A stretch of 37,019 nucleotides of DNA from Prescottella defluvii. GTDB taxonomy: Bacteria > Actinomycetota > Actinomycetes > Mycobacteriales > Mycobacteriaceae. This document shows, piece by piece, positions 1 through 9,962 of this stretch (position 1 is the stretch's first letter; each line of letters opens with the position of its first letter). The stretch is from assembly GCF_000738775.1 (NCBI RefSeq), contig NZ_JPOC01000044.1:1-37019 (forward strand), written 5' to 3'. Made by a program: the position numbers and the translations under genes. The notes beneath the pieces are model-generated. The model saw only the letters and a list, made by a program, of their open reading frames with translations. It searched no databases and was not told where the DNA came from.

Positions 1-1037
<1,037 letters not shown>

Positions 1038-1058
1038 CGTCGTTCTCTCTTCTCGAGG

Positions 1059-2174
1059 TCAGCGCCGCTTGCGCTTGTTGCTCTTGGGACGGTTCGCGGC
1101 CGGCCGCGGTTTCGGCTTGGGGCGCTGCTGCGGGGTCGATCCACCGCTCGAGCCGGGCTGTTCGTCAGCCGAGGTTCCACCGTCTTCAACTTCATCCGCG
1201 TCGCCGGCGTCGGCATCGACGGCCGTCGAGGACGGGGCCGCCTTCTTCTTCTTGTCGAGCGACGGACGGGCACCCGGCTTGGGCGCATTGTCGGCACGAC
1301 GCTCCATGACCGCCTGCTTCTTGGCTGCTTCCTCGGCGTCGATACGACGGAAGACGAGGTGCTGCTGCGCGTAGGTCCAGATGTTGTTCGACACCCAGTA
1401 CAGGAGGATGGCGATCATCAGGAACGGGCCACCGACGAGCACGCCGAGCGGGAACACCCACAGTGCGAGCTTGTTCATGATCGCGGACTGCGGGTTCGCG
1501 GCGGCGGCGGCGCTCTGACGCGCGACCGAGGCGCGCGAGTTGAAGTGCGTCGCGACCGAGGCGATGACCATGAGCGGGATCGCGACGGCAGCGATGTTGA
1601 GGACCGTGGGGACGGTGCCGTACAGGCCGAACGCCTCGAGCTGTTCCTTGGGCGTGGTGATCGCCGCGGAGATCGGAGCGCCGAACAGACGGGCACTCAG
1701 GAACGACTGGACGTCGGCAGCGCTGAAGAAGTAGTTCGCGGTGTTCGCGTTCTCCTCGACCGACATGCCGAGCTGCCCGAAGCCCGTACCGGTGCGGTTG
1801 AACGAGCGCAGCACGTGGAACAGACCGATGAACACCGGCGCCTGCAGCAGCACGGGCAGACAGCCCATGACGGGGTTGAAGCCGTGTTCCTTCTGCAGCT
1901 TCTGCATCTCCAGGGCCATCCGCTGACGGTCCTTGGAGTACTTCTTCTGCAGCGCCTTGATCTGTGGCTGCAACTCCTGCATCTGCCGCGTGGTGCGGAC
2001 CTGCTTCACGAACGGCTTGTAGAGGATGGCGCGCAGCGTGAAGACCAGGAACATGACGGACAACGCCCACGCGAAGCCGTTGTCGGCGCCGAGAACGGCG
2101 CCGAACACCTTGTGCCAGACCCACAGGATCCCGGACACCGGATAGTAAATGAAGTCGAGCACGGCTCTAAGCAC
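1059..2174 (-). CDS. yidC: Membrane protein insertase YidC
   Basis: This 371-residue protein inserts and folds inner-membrane proteins, alone or with SecYEG. It begins with a hydrophobic segment ([14 protein letters not shown]), followed by a membrane helix around residues 30-50 and the positively charged cytoplasmic coiled region with [16 protein letters not shown] that defines the 60KD_IMP/YidC core. Further membrane segments include the stretch with [15 protein letters not shown]. The C-terminal tail of about 100 residues is charged and low in complexity (Ser/Asp/Glu, then Lys/Arg), a common extension in actinobacteria that probably contacts the ribosome. There is no lipobox cysteine. It sits between yidD and khpB in the rpmH operon. 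Confidence 0.97.
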   Translation of the reverse strand: MLRAVLDFIYYPVSGILWVWHKVFGAVLGADNGFAWALSVMFLVFTLRAILYKPFVKQVRTTRQMQELQPQIKALQKKYSKDRQRMALEMQKLQKEHGFNPVMGCLPVLLQAPVFIGLFHVLRSFNRTGTGFGQLGMSVEENANTANYFFSAADVQSFLSARLFGAPISAAITTPKEQLEAFGLYGTVPTVLNIAAVAIPLMVIASVATHFNSRASVARQSAAAAANPQSAIMNKLALWVFPLGVLVGGPFLMIAILLYWVSNNIWTYAQQHLVFRRIDAEEAAKKQAVMERRADNAPKPGARPSLDKKKKAAPSSTAVDADAGDADEVEDGGTSADEQPGSSGGSTPQQRPKPKPRPAANRPKSNKRKRR

Positions 2175-2237
2175 TCCTCTGTTCGTCCGCGTTCACCACA
2201 CGGTGGTGTTGGGCAAGTGTCGGGCGAGCGTGGCGCA

Positions 2238-2579
2238 TCATTCCTGGCTCGCATGGTGGTGGCTGCGTCGTCCGCGTCGTTCCGGGACGGGATCCCACCC
2301 ACCAGGGTGCCAGGGTGCGCACTTCACCAGTCGCACGATCGCGAGAGCCGAACCCTTCACCGCACCGTGGGTGCTGAGCGCGTCGACCGCGTACTCGCTG
2401 CAGGTCGGTGTGAACCGACAGGTCGGCAGGCGGAGTGGGGACACGTAGGTTCGGTACAGCTCGATGAGAAAGATCAGGACGCGCGCGGGGAAGCTTCGCA
2501 GCGCCGTCCAGAGGGTGCCCGCGAACGACGAAGAGCGCGGACCGGAATCGGTCCGCGCCTTGTCGGGTTCGCTGTTCAT
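2238..2579 (-). CDS. yidD: Membrane protein insertion efficiency factor YidD
   Basis: This 113-residue small protein of the YidD/DUF37 family assists YidC-dependent insertion at the inner face of the membrane. The family signature is visible: Y-x-x-Y-V-S-P-L-R, C-R-F-x-P-T-C-S-E-Y-A, and [10 protein letters not shown], with the conserved cysteines in the middle. Its start overlaps the rnpA stop by four bases (ATGA), so the two are probably translationally coupled. The N-terminal 25 residues are an unconserved charged lead. The C-terminus is rich in Arg and His, and 63 bases separate it from yidC. Confidence 0.95.
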   Translation of the reverse strand: MNSEPDKARTDSGPRSSSFAGTLWTALRSFPARVLIFLIELYRTYVSPLRLPTCRFTPTCSEYAVDALSTHGAVKGSALAIVRLVKCAPWHPGGWDPVPERRGRRSHHHASQE

Positions 2580-2953
2580 GCCGGATCGCTTTCGTCAGCC
2601 AGCAGGTCCATCTTTCGAAGCACGGATCGCAACTGCTTGTCGAGTTCCCGGGAAGTCGCGGTTGCCGAACCTGGCAACGCACGAATCACCACGTCCGTGT
2701 GGACGGGAACGGTGTCGACCAACCCGGCACAGATATGACGAAACCGGCGAGCGACTCGATGTCGAATCACTGCCGGCCCGACAGCCTTGCTGACGACGAG
2801 CCCGAAACGGGGACCGTCGATGCTCACCAGGGTATCGGTCGAACCACGCTCGAGAGCGTGGACGACCAGATCTCGTCTACCCATTCGACGTCCGCCACGC
2901 ACCGTCGCGGAGAAATCCGTGCGACGACGCAGGCGGTACGGCTCAGGTAACAC
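2576..2953 (-). CDS. rnpA: Ribonuclease P protein component
   Basis: This 125-residue basic protein binds the RNase P RNA and helps it cleave pre-tRNA leaders. The start [14 protein letters not shown] is typical, as is the central [10 protein letters not shown], which corresponds to the family's RNR motif. The sequence [11 protein letters not shown] precedes it, as expected. It is 26 bases downstream of rpmH, the near-universal rpmH-rnpA pair, and overlaps yidD by four bases. The RNase P RNA gene itself is not in this window. Confidence 0.96.
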   Translation of the reverse strand: MLPEPYRLRRRTDFSATVRGGRRMGRRDLVVHALERGSTDTLVSIDGPRFGLVVSKAVGPAVIRHRVARRFRHICAGLVDTVPVHTDVVIRALPGSATATSRELDKQLRSVLRKMDLLADESDPA

Positions 2954-2979
2954 CCCGAGCTCCTGAAGTCAGGATCGAA

Positions 2980-3123
2980 TCAGGCGGTGAGCTCGCCGCG
3001 TCCCTTACGGCGACGCGCCGACACGATTGCACGACCCGCACGGGTCCGCATACGAAGACGGAAGCCGTGAACGCGCGCGCGGCGGCGATTGTTCGGCTGG
3101 AACGTCCGCTTGCCCTTGGCCAC
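2980..3123 (-). CDS. rpmH: 50S ribosomal protein L34
   Basis: This 47-residue, strongly basic protein reads [17 protein letters not shown], the standard L34 sequence, and ends K-G-R-G-E-L-T-A. The start is GTG at 3121-3123 with a GAGGAG ribosome-binding site about eight bases upstream. It is the first gene of the leftward operon and is divergent from dnaA, as in nearly all bacteria. A sigma-A promoter lies about 140 bases upstream, which leaves a leader of about 130 bases. Confidence 0.97.
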   Translation of the reverse strand: MAKGKRTFQPNNRRRARVHGFRLRMRTRAGRAIVSARRRKGRGELTA

Positions 3124-3259
3124 GGTCAACACTCCTCGAAGCTCGGTGACGCCACTCGGCGTCGGTCTAACATTTCAAATGGAAATCCGGTGATCACACG
3201 AGAGCGCCGGGGCGCGACCTGGGGCCAGCGCACATCCTCCACCATCGGGTGACTGTTCG

Positions 3260-3288
3260 AGGGTACTGACACCTGCAGGCAAGGTCAA
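3260..3288 (-). promoter_or_regulatory. Sigma-A promoter of rpmH operon
   Basis: On the minus strand, TTGACC (3283-3288) and TACCCT (3260-3265) are separated by exactly 17 bases. This matches the actinobacterial housekeeping pattern TTGACN-N17-TANNNT. Transcription should start near 3253. Confidence 0.75.
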
Positions 3289-3658
3289 ACCAGGTCGAAC
3301 TCGAGACCTCGAGAGTTCCCCTGGTCGAGACGCGGTGCGGTGCGGAGTACACCAATCGCGTGGAATCGCCGTGCGAGAACCGACCGATTGTTACCGTCCC
3401 CCCATGGCACAGCCGAAGCACGGATGCTCGCGCCCCATCGCGGATCTCGCCCGCGGCGAATCAGCCTTCTCCCTGCCGCACTCGAGTAGCGGGTCGCACT
3501 CGAGAAGTGAGGCTGTCGGGCAACCGACACCATCGCGCGCAACCCGCGCCGGCGCCGGCATCGTCGGCGCTTCCCCCGCCTGAGCGCATCCCACCGGGCG
3601 ACGGCCTCGAGATTCGACGCACCGGAGAACCCGGCTCCGCGAACCCCTCGCTCCAACG
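3289..3658. other. rpmH-dnaA spacer without a gene, CTCGAG-containing
   Basis: I see no credible gene in this 370-base stretch. It carries five CTCGAG hexamers (3300, 3308, 3481, 3499, 3606). The first pair sits in a near-palindrome at 3297-3318. Upstream dnaA promoter elements may extend into the right part. Confidence 0.6.
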
Positions 3659-3678
3659 TTGTCCACATCTGTGGATAA
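3659..3678. promoter_or_regulatory. Two DnaA boxes in the dnaA promoter region
   Basis: TTGTCCACA (3659-3667, plus strand) and the perfect consensus TTATCCACA on the minus strand (3670-3678) face each other with two bases between them. A weaker match (TGTGGAAAC) follows at 3682-3690. They lie about 130 bases before the dnaA start, the usual arrangement for DnaA autoregulation. A possible -10 (CATATT, 3704-3709) lies just downstream. Confidence 0.8.
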
Positions 3679-3806
3679 TTGTGTGGAAACACTGCTCGGG
3701 TGGCATATTCGTTGCCCAGCACAGGGGGTCCAACCTCACCGGGGGGAGCTCAACCGACAACCACGTCGACGGGCCCGATCAGGTCCGCATACGGGGAGGA
3801 CACACA

Positions 3807-5330
3807 GTGAACGACGATCCGAACGCCCTGGCGAATGTCTGGCGCGACGTCGTCACAGAACTGACCTCCGACGGCGGGGACGGTCCCGCACTCACCAAGG
3901 CGCAGAAGGCATGGCTCGCGCTGGTCAAGCCGCTCACCTACGCGCAGGGTTTCGCGCTGCTGTCGGTGCCCTCGCCGCTCGCGCAGGAAGCGATCGAACG
4001 GGATCTGCGGGAGCCGATCCTGCGTGCCCTCAACCTCCATCTGGGGCAGAAGGTCGAGGGACTGGGCGTGCGCATCGCCGCACCGTCCGAGGACACCGAT
4101 GCGTCAGACGAGCGTCTGACCAGCAACGACACGATCCGACGGCGCCATCTGGTGATGAACGCCGTCGATCCCGCACCGGTGGACCTCGCCGAGCCCGAGG
4201 AGGTCGACGACGATCGGGAAGCGCTGGCCAGCGTCCACGAATCGTGGCCGTCGTACTTCACCAAGCCGCCGGCCAGCACCACGACGGCGTCGTCGGGCGG
4301 CAACAGCCTCAACGCCAAGTACACCTTCGACACGTTCGTCATCGGCGCGTCCAACCGGTTCGCGCACGCCGCCGCAGTCGCGATCGCGGAGGCGCCGGCC
4401 CGCGCCTACAACCCACTGTTCATCTGGGGTGCGTCCGGCCTCGGCAAGACGCACCTGCTGCACGCCGCCGGCCACTATGCACAGCGACTGTTCCCCGGGA
4501 TGCGGGTCAAGTACGTCTCCACCGAGGAGTTCACGAACGACTTCATCAACAGTCTTCGTGACGACCGCAAGGTCGCCTTCAAGCGGCGGTACCGTGAGAC
4601 CGACATCCTGCTCGTCGACGACATCCAGTTCATCGAGGGCAAGGAAGGTATCCAGGAAGAGTTCTTCCACACCTTCAACACCCTCCACAACGCGAACAAG
4701 CAGATCGTGGTGTCCTCGGACCGCCCGCCCAAGCAGCTCGCGACACTCGAGGAGCGCCTGCGGACCCGCTTCGAGTGGGGACTGATCACCGACGTCCAGC
4801 CGCCGGAACTCGAGACACGGATCGCGATCCTGTCGAAGAAGGCACGGATGGACCGCCTGGACGTCCCCTACGACGTCCTCGAGTTGATCGCCAGCCGGAT
4901 CGAACGCAATATCCGCGAACTCGAGGGGGCTCTCATCCGGGTGACGGCGTTCGCGTCGCTCAACCGGCAGGCGCTGGACCTCAAGCTCGCGGAGGTGGTG
5001 CTCAGGGACCTGATGCCCGACTCCGCGGCACTCGAGATCAATGCGGCGACGATCATGGCGGTGACCGCCGAGTACTTCAACACGTCGATCGACGACCTCT
5101 GTGGACCCGGCAAGGCCCGGCCGCTCGCGCAGGCCCGCCAGATCGCCATGTATCTGTGTCGTGAGCTCACCGACCTGTCCCTGCCCAAGATCGGGCAGAC
5201 GTTCGGCCGGGACCACACGACAGTCATGTACGCGGACAAGAAGATCCGCAAGGAGATGACCGAGCGTCGCAAGGTCTACGACCAGGTGCAGGAGCTCACC
5301 GCCCGCATCAAGCAGCGCTCCAAGAGCTGA
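3807..5330 (+). CDS. dnaA: Chromosomal replication initiator DnaA
   Basis: DnaA binds DnaA boxes and melts oriC. I place the start at GTG 3807 ([12 protein letters not shown]), six bases after GGGGAGGA, giving 507 residues. The frame is open further upstream, but that part is not conserved-looking. Domain I covers about residues 1-90, followed by a variable linker to about 165. The AAA+ ATPase has Walker A G-A-S-G-L-G-K-T at about 208-216 and Walker B L-L-V-D-D-I-Q-F near 270. The C-terminal DNA-binding domain carries the DnaA signature [10 protein letters not shown] near 467-476. Two hairpins follow the stop. It is divergent from rpmH. Confidence 0.98.
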   Translation: MNDDPNALANVWRDVVTELTSDGGDGPALTKAQKAWLALVKPLTYAQGFALLSVPSPLAQEAIERDLREPILRALNLHLGQKVEGLGVRIAAPSEDTDASDERLTSNDTIRRRHLVMNAVDPAPVDLAEPEEVDDDREALASVHESWPSYFTKPPASTTTASSGGNSLNAKYTFDTFVIGASNRFAHAAAVAIAEAPARAYNPLFIWGASGLGKTHLLHAAGHYAQRLFPGMRVKYVSTEEFTNDFINSLRDDRKVAFKRRYRETDILLVDDIQFIEGKEGIQEEFFHTFNTLHNANKQIVVSSDRPPKQLATLEERLRTRFEWGLITDVQPPELETRIAILSKKARMDRLDVPYDVLELIASRIERNIRELEGALIRVTAFASLNRQALDLKLAEVVLRDLMPDSAALEINAATIMAVTAEYFNTSIDDLCGPGKARPLAQARQIAMYLCRELTDLSLPKIGQTFGRDHTTVMYADKKIRKEMTERRKVYDQVQELTARIKQRSKS

Positions 5331-5332
5331 CG

Positions 5333-5373
5333 CGCGACCGTTCTCGAGCCGGCTCGTCTCGAGAACGGTCGCG
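5333..5373 (+). terminator. Stem-loop directly after dnaA
   Basis: Perfect 16-base arms at 5333-5348 and 5358-5373 enclose a 9-base loop, two bases after the dnaA stop. Each arm contains one CTCGAG. There is no T-run, so it may act with the next hairpin, stabilise the mRNA end, or insulate oriC from dnaA transcription. Confidence 0.7.
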
Positions 5374-5386
5374 TCGCTCGATCCAC

Positions 5387-5425
5387 CGACATCCGCACGG
5401 ATCTCCCCGTGCGGATGTCGTGTTT
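5387..5425 (+). terminator. Second stem-loop after dnaA
   Basis: Perfect 14-base arms at 5387-5400 and 5407-5420 enclose a 6-base loop, followed by TGTTTCC. Together with the preceding hairpin it forms a tandem terminator that would keep dnaA transcripts out of the origin. Confidence 0.7.
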
Positions 5426-5873
5426 CCGGGGTGACTCGAGACACGAATCCGAAAGGATTAACACCTGTGGATAGGTGTGTGTATAGGGTGCAATGGTTGT
5501 GGAGAACCGGGGGACAGATTTCGAACTGTCTCGAGGTATCCACAACCGCAACCGATTCATCCTCGAGTGCATCCTCGAGAAGTCCCCATGCCTCGAGTAC
5601 CCGGGACCAGCGACTTCGGCCGTCCATCCACAGTTTCCACAGTGCCTATTACTGAGACTGAAGTCTTCTCGAGAGAAGTTCTTTGAAAACAGGCCCTGTG
5701 AACAACCGGGTCGAACCCGACTGTTCACAGCCCGCCTCGAGGTGTCTCGAGGCGCCGGCGCCCGCTTTTCAACATGACCTCCGAACGCATACGGTGTCCC
5801 CTGGCCGCTGTGTCAGACTGCTAGCGCAGCTGCTGCAGATTCGTCCGTGCCTACCGAGAGGAACACCCGAGCA
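5421..5873. other. oriC: oriC, the dnaA-dnaN intergenic replication origin
   Basis: This 450-base noncoding region lies between dnaA and dnaN, the standard origin site in Mycobacteriales. DnaA-box-like 9-mers on the two strands: 5466-5474 (CTATCCACA, minus), 5498-5506 (TTCTCCACA, minus), 5536-5544 (GTATCCACA), 5624-5632 (CCATCCACA), 5633-5641 (GTTTCCACA), 5697-5705 (TTGTTCACA, minus) and 5721-5729 (CTGTTCACA). All are one or two mismatches from TTATCCACA or TTGTCCACA, as expected for weak actinobacterial boxes. The stretch 5641-5695 is the least GC-rich and is a candidate unwinding element. Eight CTCGAG hexamers are interspersed, one abutting a box (5530-5535). Confidence 0.9.
5766..5795 (+). 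promoter_or_regulatory. Candidate dnaN promoter
   Basis: TTTTCA (5766-5771) and TACGGT (5790-5795) are 18 bases apart. The -10 fits TANNNT and the -35 matches four of six consensus bases. It lies about 80 bases before dnaN. This is a plausible but unproven promoter. Confidence 0.4.
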
Positions 5874-7058
5874 ATGGAGCTTGGAAGTATGAAGTTTCGC
5901 GTTGCTCGGGAGGACTTCGCCGACTCCGTCGCATGGGTCGCGCGCAGCCTGCCCTCGCGGCCGCCGGTTCCCGTCCTCGGCGGCGTTCTCCTCGGTGCAG
6001 ACGAACAGGGCCTGACCGTCTCCGGTTTCGACTACGAGGTTTCGGCGCAGGTCCGCGTCTCCGCTGAAGTAACCACCACGGGCCAGGTCCTCGTGTCGGG
6101 CAAGCTCCTCGCCGACATCACCCGCGCCCTGCCCAACAAGCCGGTCGACGTCACCGTCGACGGCACTCGCGTACTGATCACGTGCGGTAGCGCCAAGTTC
6201 TCGCTGCCGACCATGCCCGTCGAGGACTACCCGCAGCTGCCATCGCTGCCGCAGCAGACCGGTTCGGTCCCGGCGGATCTGTTCTCCGAGGCCGTCAGCC
6301 AGGTCGCGGTCGCGGCGGGCAAGGACGACACTCTCCCGATGCTCACCGGTATCCGGGTCGAGATCGAGGGCACCAACGTCGTGCTCGCAGCCACCGACCG
6401 GTTCCGGTTGGCCGTCCGTCAACTCGAGTGGATGCCCACCGCCGGCGAGACCTCCGCCGCGGTGCTCATCCCCGCCAAGACGCTGTCCGAATCCGCGAAG
6501 ACGCTGGGCGGCAACACCCTTGCACCGGTCGAGCTCGCGCTCGGAGCCGGGGCATCGGTCGGTTCGGAGGGCATGCTCGGCATCGTCGCCGACGGCCGTC
6601 GCACCACCACCCGCCTGCTCGACGCCGAGTTCCCCAAGTTCCGCCAGTTGCTGCCGGCCGAGCACACCGCGATGGCCACCGTCGAGGTGGCACCGCTCGT
6701 CGAGGCGATCAAGCGTGTCGCCCTGGTCGCCGAGCGCGGCGCGCAGGTGCGTCTCGAGTTCAACACCGAGGGTCTGCTGCTGTCCGCGGGCGGTGACGAC
6801 GCGGGCCGCGCCGAGGAGGCGCTGGAAGCCGATTTCCAGGGCGAGCCGCTGATCATCGCGTTCAACCCCGGCTACCTCATCGACGGACTCGCCTCGCTGC
6901 ACTCGGAGCGGGTGCTGTTCGGCTTCACCACGCCCAGCCGCCCGGCGGTGCTGCGTCCCGCCGGCGAGGAGGAGCCCGAGCGCGGCGAGTCCGGTGCCTT
7001 CCCGGCTCCCGAGAGCGACTACACCTACCTGCTGATGCCGGTGCGGCTGCCGGGCTGA
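5874..7058 (+). CDS. dnaN: DNA polymerase III beta sliding clamp
   Basis: DnaN forms the ring that tethers the replicative polymerase to DNA. From ATG 5874 it is 394 residues, close to the family's usual length, and reads [20 protein letters not shown], very like mycobacterial DnaN. Later landmarks include the domain 1 repeat [16 protein letters not shown] and the C-terminal Y-L-L-M-P-V-R-L-P, which forms part of the partner-binding pocket. A second start at ATG 5889 (M-K-F-R-V) has GGAG eight bases upstream and is almost as likely. The first ATG has GAGAGGA 11 bases upstream. recF follows after 89 bases. Confidence 0.97.
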   Translation: MELGSMKFRVAREDFADSVAWVARSLPSRPPVPVLGGVLLGADEQGLTVSGFDYEVSAQVRVSAEVTTTGQVLVSGKLLADITRALPNKPVDVTVDGTRVLITCGSAKFSLPTMPVEDYPQLPSLPQQTGSVPADLFSEAVSQVAVAAGKDDTLPMLTGIRVEIEGTNVVLAATDRFRLAVRQLEWMPTAGETSAAVLIPAKTLSESAKTLGGNTLAPVELALGAGASVGSEGMLGIVADGRRTTTRLLDAEFPKFRQLLPAEHTAMATVEVAPLVEAIKRVALVAERGAQVRLEFNTEGLLLSAGGDDAGRAEEALEADFQGEPLIIAFNPGYLIDGLASLHSERVLFGFTTPSRPAVLRPAGEEEPERGESGAFPAPESDYTYLLMPVRLPG

Positions 7059-7147
7059 TTCGGCGTCGCAGGACCCCGCTCGAATCACCACTAGTGGAGG
7101 GACATCTCACGATGCAGCTCGCGGTGGTCGGACGGTCGGGAACGTAA

Positions 7148-8374
7148 ATGTTCGTCCGCAAGTTCTCGCTCCGAGACTTCCGGTCGTGGGATGCCGTGAC
7201 CGTCGATCTCGAGCCCGGTGCCACCGTGTTCGTGGGGCGGAACGGGCACGGCAAGACCAATCTGCTCGAGGCCCTCGGCTACCTGTCGACGCTGTCCTCG
7301 CATCGGGTGTCCACCGATGCGCCGTTGGTCCGGGCGGGTGCCGCCCAGGCCTACGCGGGCGCGATCGTGGTCAACCACGGCCGCGAACTGGGCATCGACA
7401 TCGAGATCAACGACGGGAAGGCCAACCGGGCCCGGATCAACCAGTCGCCGGCCCGTCGGCCGCGGGAGATCGTCGGGATCCTGCAGACGGTGCTGTTCGC
7501 ACCCGAGGACCTGTCGCTGGTACGGGGTGACCCGGGCGACCGTCGACGGTTCCTCGACGAACTGCTGACGTCGCGGATCCCGCGGATGGCCGCGGTGCGT
7601 GCCGACTACGACAAGGTACTGCGGCAACGGTCGGCACTGCTCAAGACCGCCGGCGGTGCACTGCGCCGCGGGTCCAGGTCGTCGGACGGGGCGAGTGCCC
7701 TTGCCACCCTTGATGTCTGGGACGGACACCTCGCGGTGCACGGTGCCCAGCTGCTCGCGGCCCGGCTGCGTCTGGTCCACGATCTCGCGCCGCACCTGGT
7801 GGCGTCGTACCGATCATTGGCACCGGAGTCGCGACCGGCGTCGGTGCGATACCGCAGCAGTCTCGGCAGCTCGCTTCCTCCCGAATTACTGGACCCGACA
7901 AGGGAACCCGACCGCGAAGACGGGGAACTGCTCGAGGCGAGCTTTCTGCACGAGCTATCGGTGATGCGGCAGCGGGAGATCGAGCGCGGTGTGTGCCTGG
8001 TGGGCCCGCACCGCGACGACCTCGAGCTGCACCTCGGCGATCAGCCAGCGAAAGGCTTTGCCAGCCATGGGGAATCGTGGTCCTTCGCGCTTTCGATGCG
8101 ACTGGGCGCGTTCTTCCTGCTGCGTGACGACGGTAGTGACCCGGTGCTGATGCTCGACGACGTGTTCGCCGAGCTCGACCGCAAGCGCCGGACCGCCCTG
8201 GCCGGAGTGGCGGCCGAGGCCGAGCAGGTCCTGATCACCGCGGCCGTCGCCGAGGACGTGCCGGCCGAGTTGGACGCGACGCGTTTCGGGGTGCAGGCGC
8301 ACGACACCGACCACGGGCGGATCTCGCAGGTCACCGCGCTGGGCCGGATCACCATGACGGGAGAGGACCGATGA
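7148..8374 (+). CDS. recF: DNA replication and repair protein RecF
   Basis: RecF helps load RecA on gapped DNA at stalled forks. At 408 residues it is a little longer than typical RecF. It shows the SMC/ABC-type ATPase motifs: Walker [10 protein letters not shown] (about residues 30-38), the signature region [10 protein letters not shown], and Walker [13 protein letters not shown] (about 333-344). The start [14 protein letters not shown] is standard; a GGGA lies several bases upstream. The stop overlaps the dciA start by four bases (ATGA). There is no gnd gene between dnaN and recF, unlike some mycobacteria. Confidence 0.96.
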   Translation: MFVRKFSLRDFRSWDAVTVDLEPGATVFVGRNGHGKTNLLEALGYLSTLSSHRVSTDAPLVRAGAAQAYAGAIVVNHGRELGIDIEINDGKANRARINQSPARRPREIVGILQTVLFAPEDLSLVRGDPGDRRRFLDELLTSRIPRMAAVRADYDKVLRQRSALLKTAGGALRRGSRSSDGASALATLDVWDGHLAVHGAQLLAARLRLVHDLAPHLVASYRSLAPESRPASVRYRSSLGSSLPPELLDPTREPDREDGELLEASFLHELSVMRQREIERGVCLVGPHRDDLELHLGDQPAKGFASHGESWSFALSMRLGAFFLLRDDGSDPVLMLDDVFAELDRKRRTALAGVAAEAEQVLITAAVAEDVPAELDATRFGVQAHDTDHGRISQVTALGRITMTGEDR

Positions 8375-8934
8375 CCGACGAACAGCCCGAATCCCGGTCC
8401 GGTCCGGAGCCGGAACTCAAGGGCATCGATCTGGCCCGGCGGGCGCTCGAGGAGGCACGTGCCGCGGCCAAGGCCAACGGCAAGGCCGTCGGGCAGGGGC
8501 GGTCGTCGCCGCGCACCGGCGGCATCCGGGCGGTGCGCTCGAGGCGCCGGCGGAACTGGTCGGGGTCGGGGCCGGACGACCGCGATCCGCAGCCGTTCGG
8601 TGCGCTCCTGGGCGCGGTGTCGAAGCAGCGCGGCTGGTCGCCGCAGGTGTCGGAGGGCACGGTGCTGGGGCGCTGGGCCGACGTCGTGGGCCCGGACATC
8701 GCGTCCCACGCCGAGCCGACCGGTCTGCGCGAGGGCGTGCTCAGCGTGTCGGCGGAGTCGACGGCGTGGGCCACGCAGCTGCGGATGATGCAGTCGCAGA
8801 TCCTCGCGAAGATCGCGGCGGCCGTCGGGAACGGTGTCGTGAAGTCGCTGCGGATCACCGGTCCCACCGCTCCGAGCTGGAGAAAGGGCGATCGGCACAT
8901 TTCCGGTCGGGGCCCGCGGGACACCTACGGCTGA
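8371..8934 (+). CDS. dciA: DciA-type helicase loader (DUF721)
   Basis: This 187-residue protein of the DUF721/DciA family is the counterpart of M. tuberculosis Rv0004. DciA interacts with the replicative helicase DnaB and promotes its loading in bacteria that lack DnaC or DnaI. The N-terminal half is charged and probably disordered ([18 protein letters not shown]). The conserved DUF721 part starts near residue 70: [13 protein letters not shown], then [11 protein letters not shown] and A-W-A-T-Q-L-R-M-M. It overlaps recF by four bases. In related genomes gyrB usually follows, but here three extra genes come between. Confidence 0.92.
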   Translation: MTDEQPESRSGPEPELKGIDLARRALEEARAAAKANGKAVGQGRSSPRTGGIRAVRSRRRRNWSGSGPDDRDPQPFGALLGAVSKQRGWSPQVSEGTVLGRWADVVGPDIASHAEPTGLREGVLSVSAESTAWATQLRMMQSQILAKIAAAVGNGVVKSLRITGPTAPSWRKGDRHISGRGPRDTYG

Positions 8935-8938
8935 CCCC

Positions 8939-8970
8939 TAGGTTTACCTATAACGCCGTGTTACAGTTAC
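8939..8970. promoter_or_regulatory. Candidate promoter/operator of the oxidoreductase cassette
   Basis: Between dciA and the next gene lie the small palindrome TAGGTTTACCTA (8939-8950), a -10-like TATAAC (8949-8954) and the direct repeat TTACAGTTAC (8961-8970), which contains a TANNNT element (TACAGT, 8962-8967). The grouping of AT-rich symmetric motifs in GC-rich DNA suggests a regulated promoter. I recognise no specific regulator. Confidence 0.4.
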
Positions 8971-9053
8971 GCCACTTCGTCGAGTGAGTGAACTGGGTCA
9001 CGATGCTGCCGTGGTGCGGCGGACGGGATCCGCCTCAGTACCTGGGAGTGACC

Positions 9054-9962
9054 ATGTCCGCAATGCACACCGCGCACCCGCCGACCGCCGAGCCGGACCA
9101 CATCCTGCTGCAGGCGCGCAACGTCGAGTTCGACTGGTCCGATCTGCCGATGCACTGGATCCCCGGCGACCCGTTCACCACCCACGTCTTCAACGTCCTG
9201 CACCTGCTGTTGCCGGCCGGCGAGGAGTGGTTCGTCGAGACCTACAAGGAGGCACTGCCTCTCATCGGCGACGAGCAATTGCGTGAGGACGTCGTCGGGT
9301 TCATCGGCCAGGAGGCCATGCACGCGGGCGCCCACACCGGAGTGCTCGAGCACCTGTGCGCGAACGGGCTCGATCCGACGCCGTACACCGATCAGATGCA
9401 CTGGACGTTCCGGAAGCTGCTCGGGCCCCGGCCGCTGACCGGTCGCCGCGCCGAGAACCACCTCATCGAGCGCCTCGCGATCATCGCGGCCGTCGAGCAC
9501 ATCACCGCGTTCCTGGGGGACTGGGTGCTCAACGCCGACGGACTCGACCGGGCCGGCGTCCACCCCACGATGCTGGACCTGCTGCGCTGGCACGGTGCCG
9601 AGGAGGTGGAGCACCGCTCGGTCGCCTACGACGTGATGCGCTACTTCGACAAGCGGGAGGCGCGCCGGATCCGCACCCAGCTACTCGTGACCCCGATGAT
9701 CGTGTGGCTGTGGGTGCGCGGTACCCGATTCCTGATGCGCAACGACCCGGAGCTCGCGAACTGGGCGCCGAGTCGTCGCCGCCCGAAGGTGTCCGACTTC
9801 GTCGCCGCCGGCCGGCGTGGAACCCTGCCCACCGCAATGGAACTCGGCAAACGGATGTCGACCTACTTCCGTCGTGACTACCACCCGGGCAAGGAGGGGT
9901 CCACGGCCCAGGCCGTGGCCTACCTGGCGTCCTCCCCGGCGGCGCGGGCGGCCACGCGGTGA
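9054..9962 (+). CDS. PF10118-family protein with a ferritin-like diiron residue pattern
   Basis: This 302-residue protein belongs to the family commonly annotated as predicted metal-dependent hydrolase. The start is ATG 9054 with GGGAG five bases upstream; an in-frame extension to 8988 lacks such a site. The visible metal-ligand pattern is E58 (G-E-E-W-F), E87-x2-H90 (Q-E-A-M-H) with H94, E148 (A-V-E-H-I-T), and E184-x2-H187 (E-E-V-E-H-R-S). The spacing of 29 residues in the first pair and 36 in the second matches the E/ExxH-E/ExxH layout of diiron ferritin-like oxygenases. The next gene overlaps by four bases and encodes a flavin/[2Fe-2S] reductase, the usual electron donor of such enzymes. 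I infer a diiron oxygenase rather than a hydrolase; the substrate is unknown. Confidence 0.75.
   Translation: MSAMHTAHPPTAEPDHILLQARNVEFDWSDLPMHWIPGDPFTTHVFNVLHLLLPAGEEWFVETYKEALPLIGDEQLREDVVGFIGQEAMHAGAHTGVLEHLCANGLDPTPYTDQMHWTFRKLLGPRPLTGRRAENHLIERLAIIAAVEHITAFLGDWVLNADGLDRAGVHPTMLDLLRWHGAEEVEHRSVAYDVMRYFDKREARRIRTQLLVTPMIVWLWVRGTRFLMRNDPELANWAPSRRRPKVSDFVAAGRRGTLPTAMELGKRMSTYFRRDYHPGKEGSTAQAVAYLASSPAARAATR

Noticed and set aside
3360-3806. 149-residue upstream extension of dnaA
   Set aside because: It has no conserved sequence, runs through the DnaA boxes and promoter, and the GTG at 3807 has a strong ribosome-binding site and the known N-terminus.
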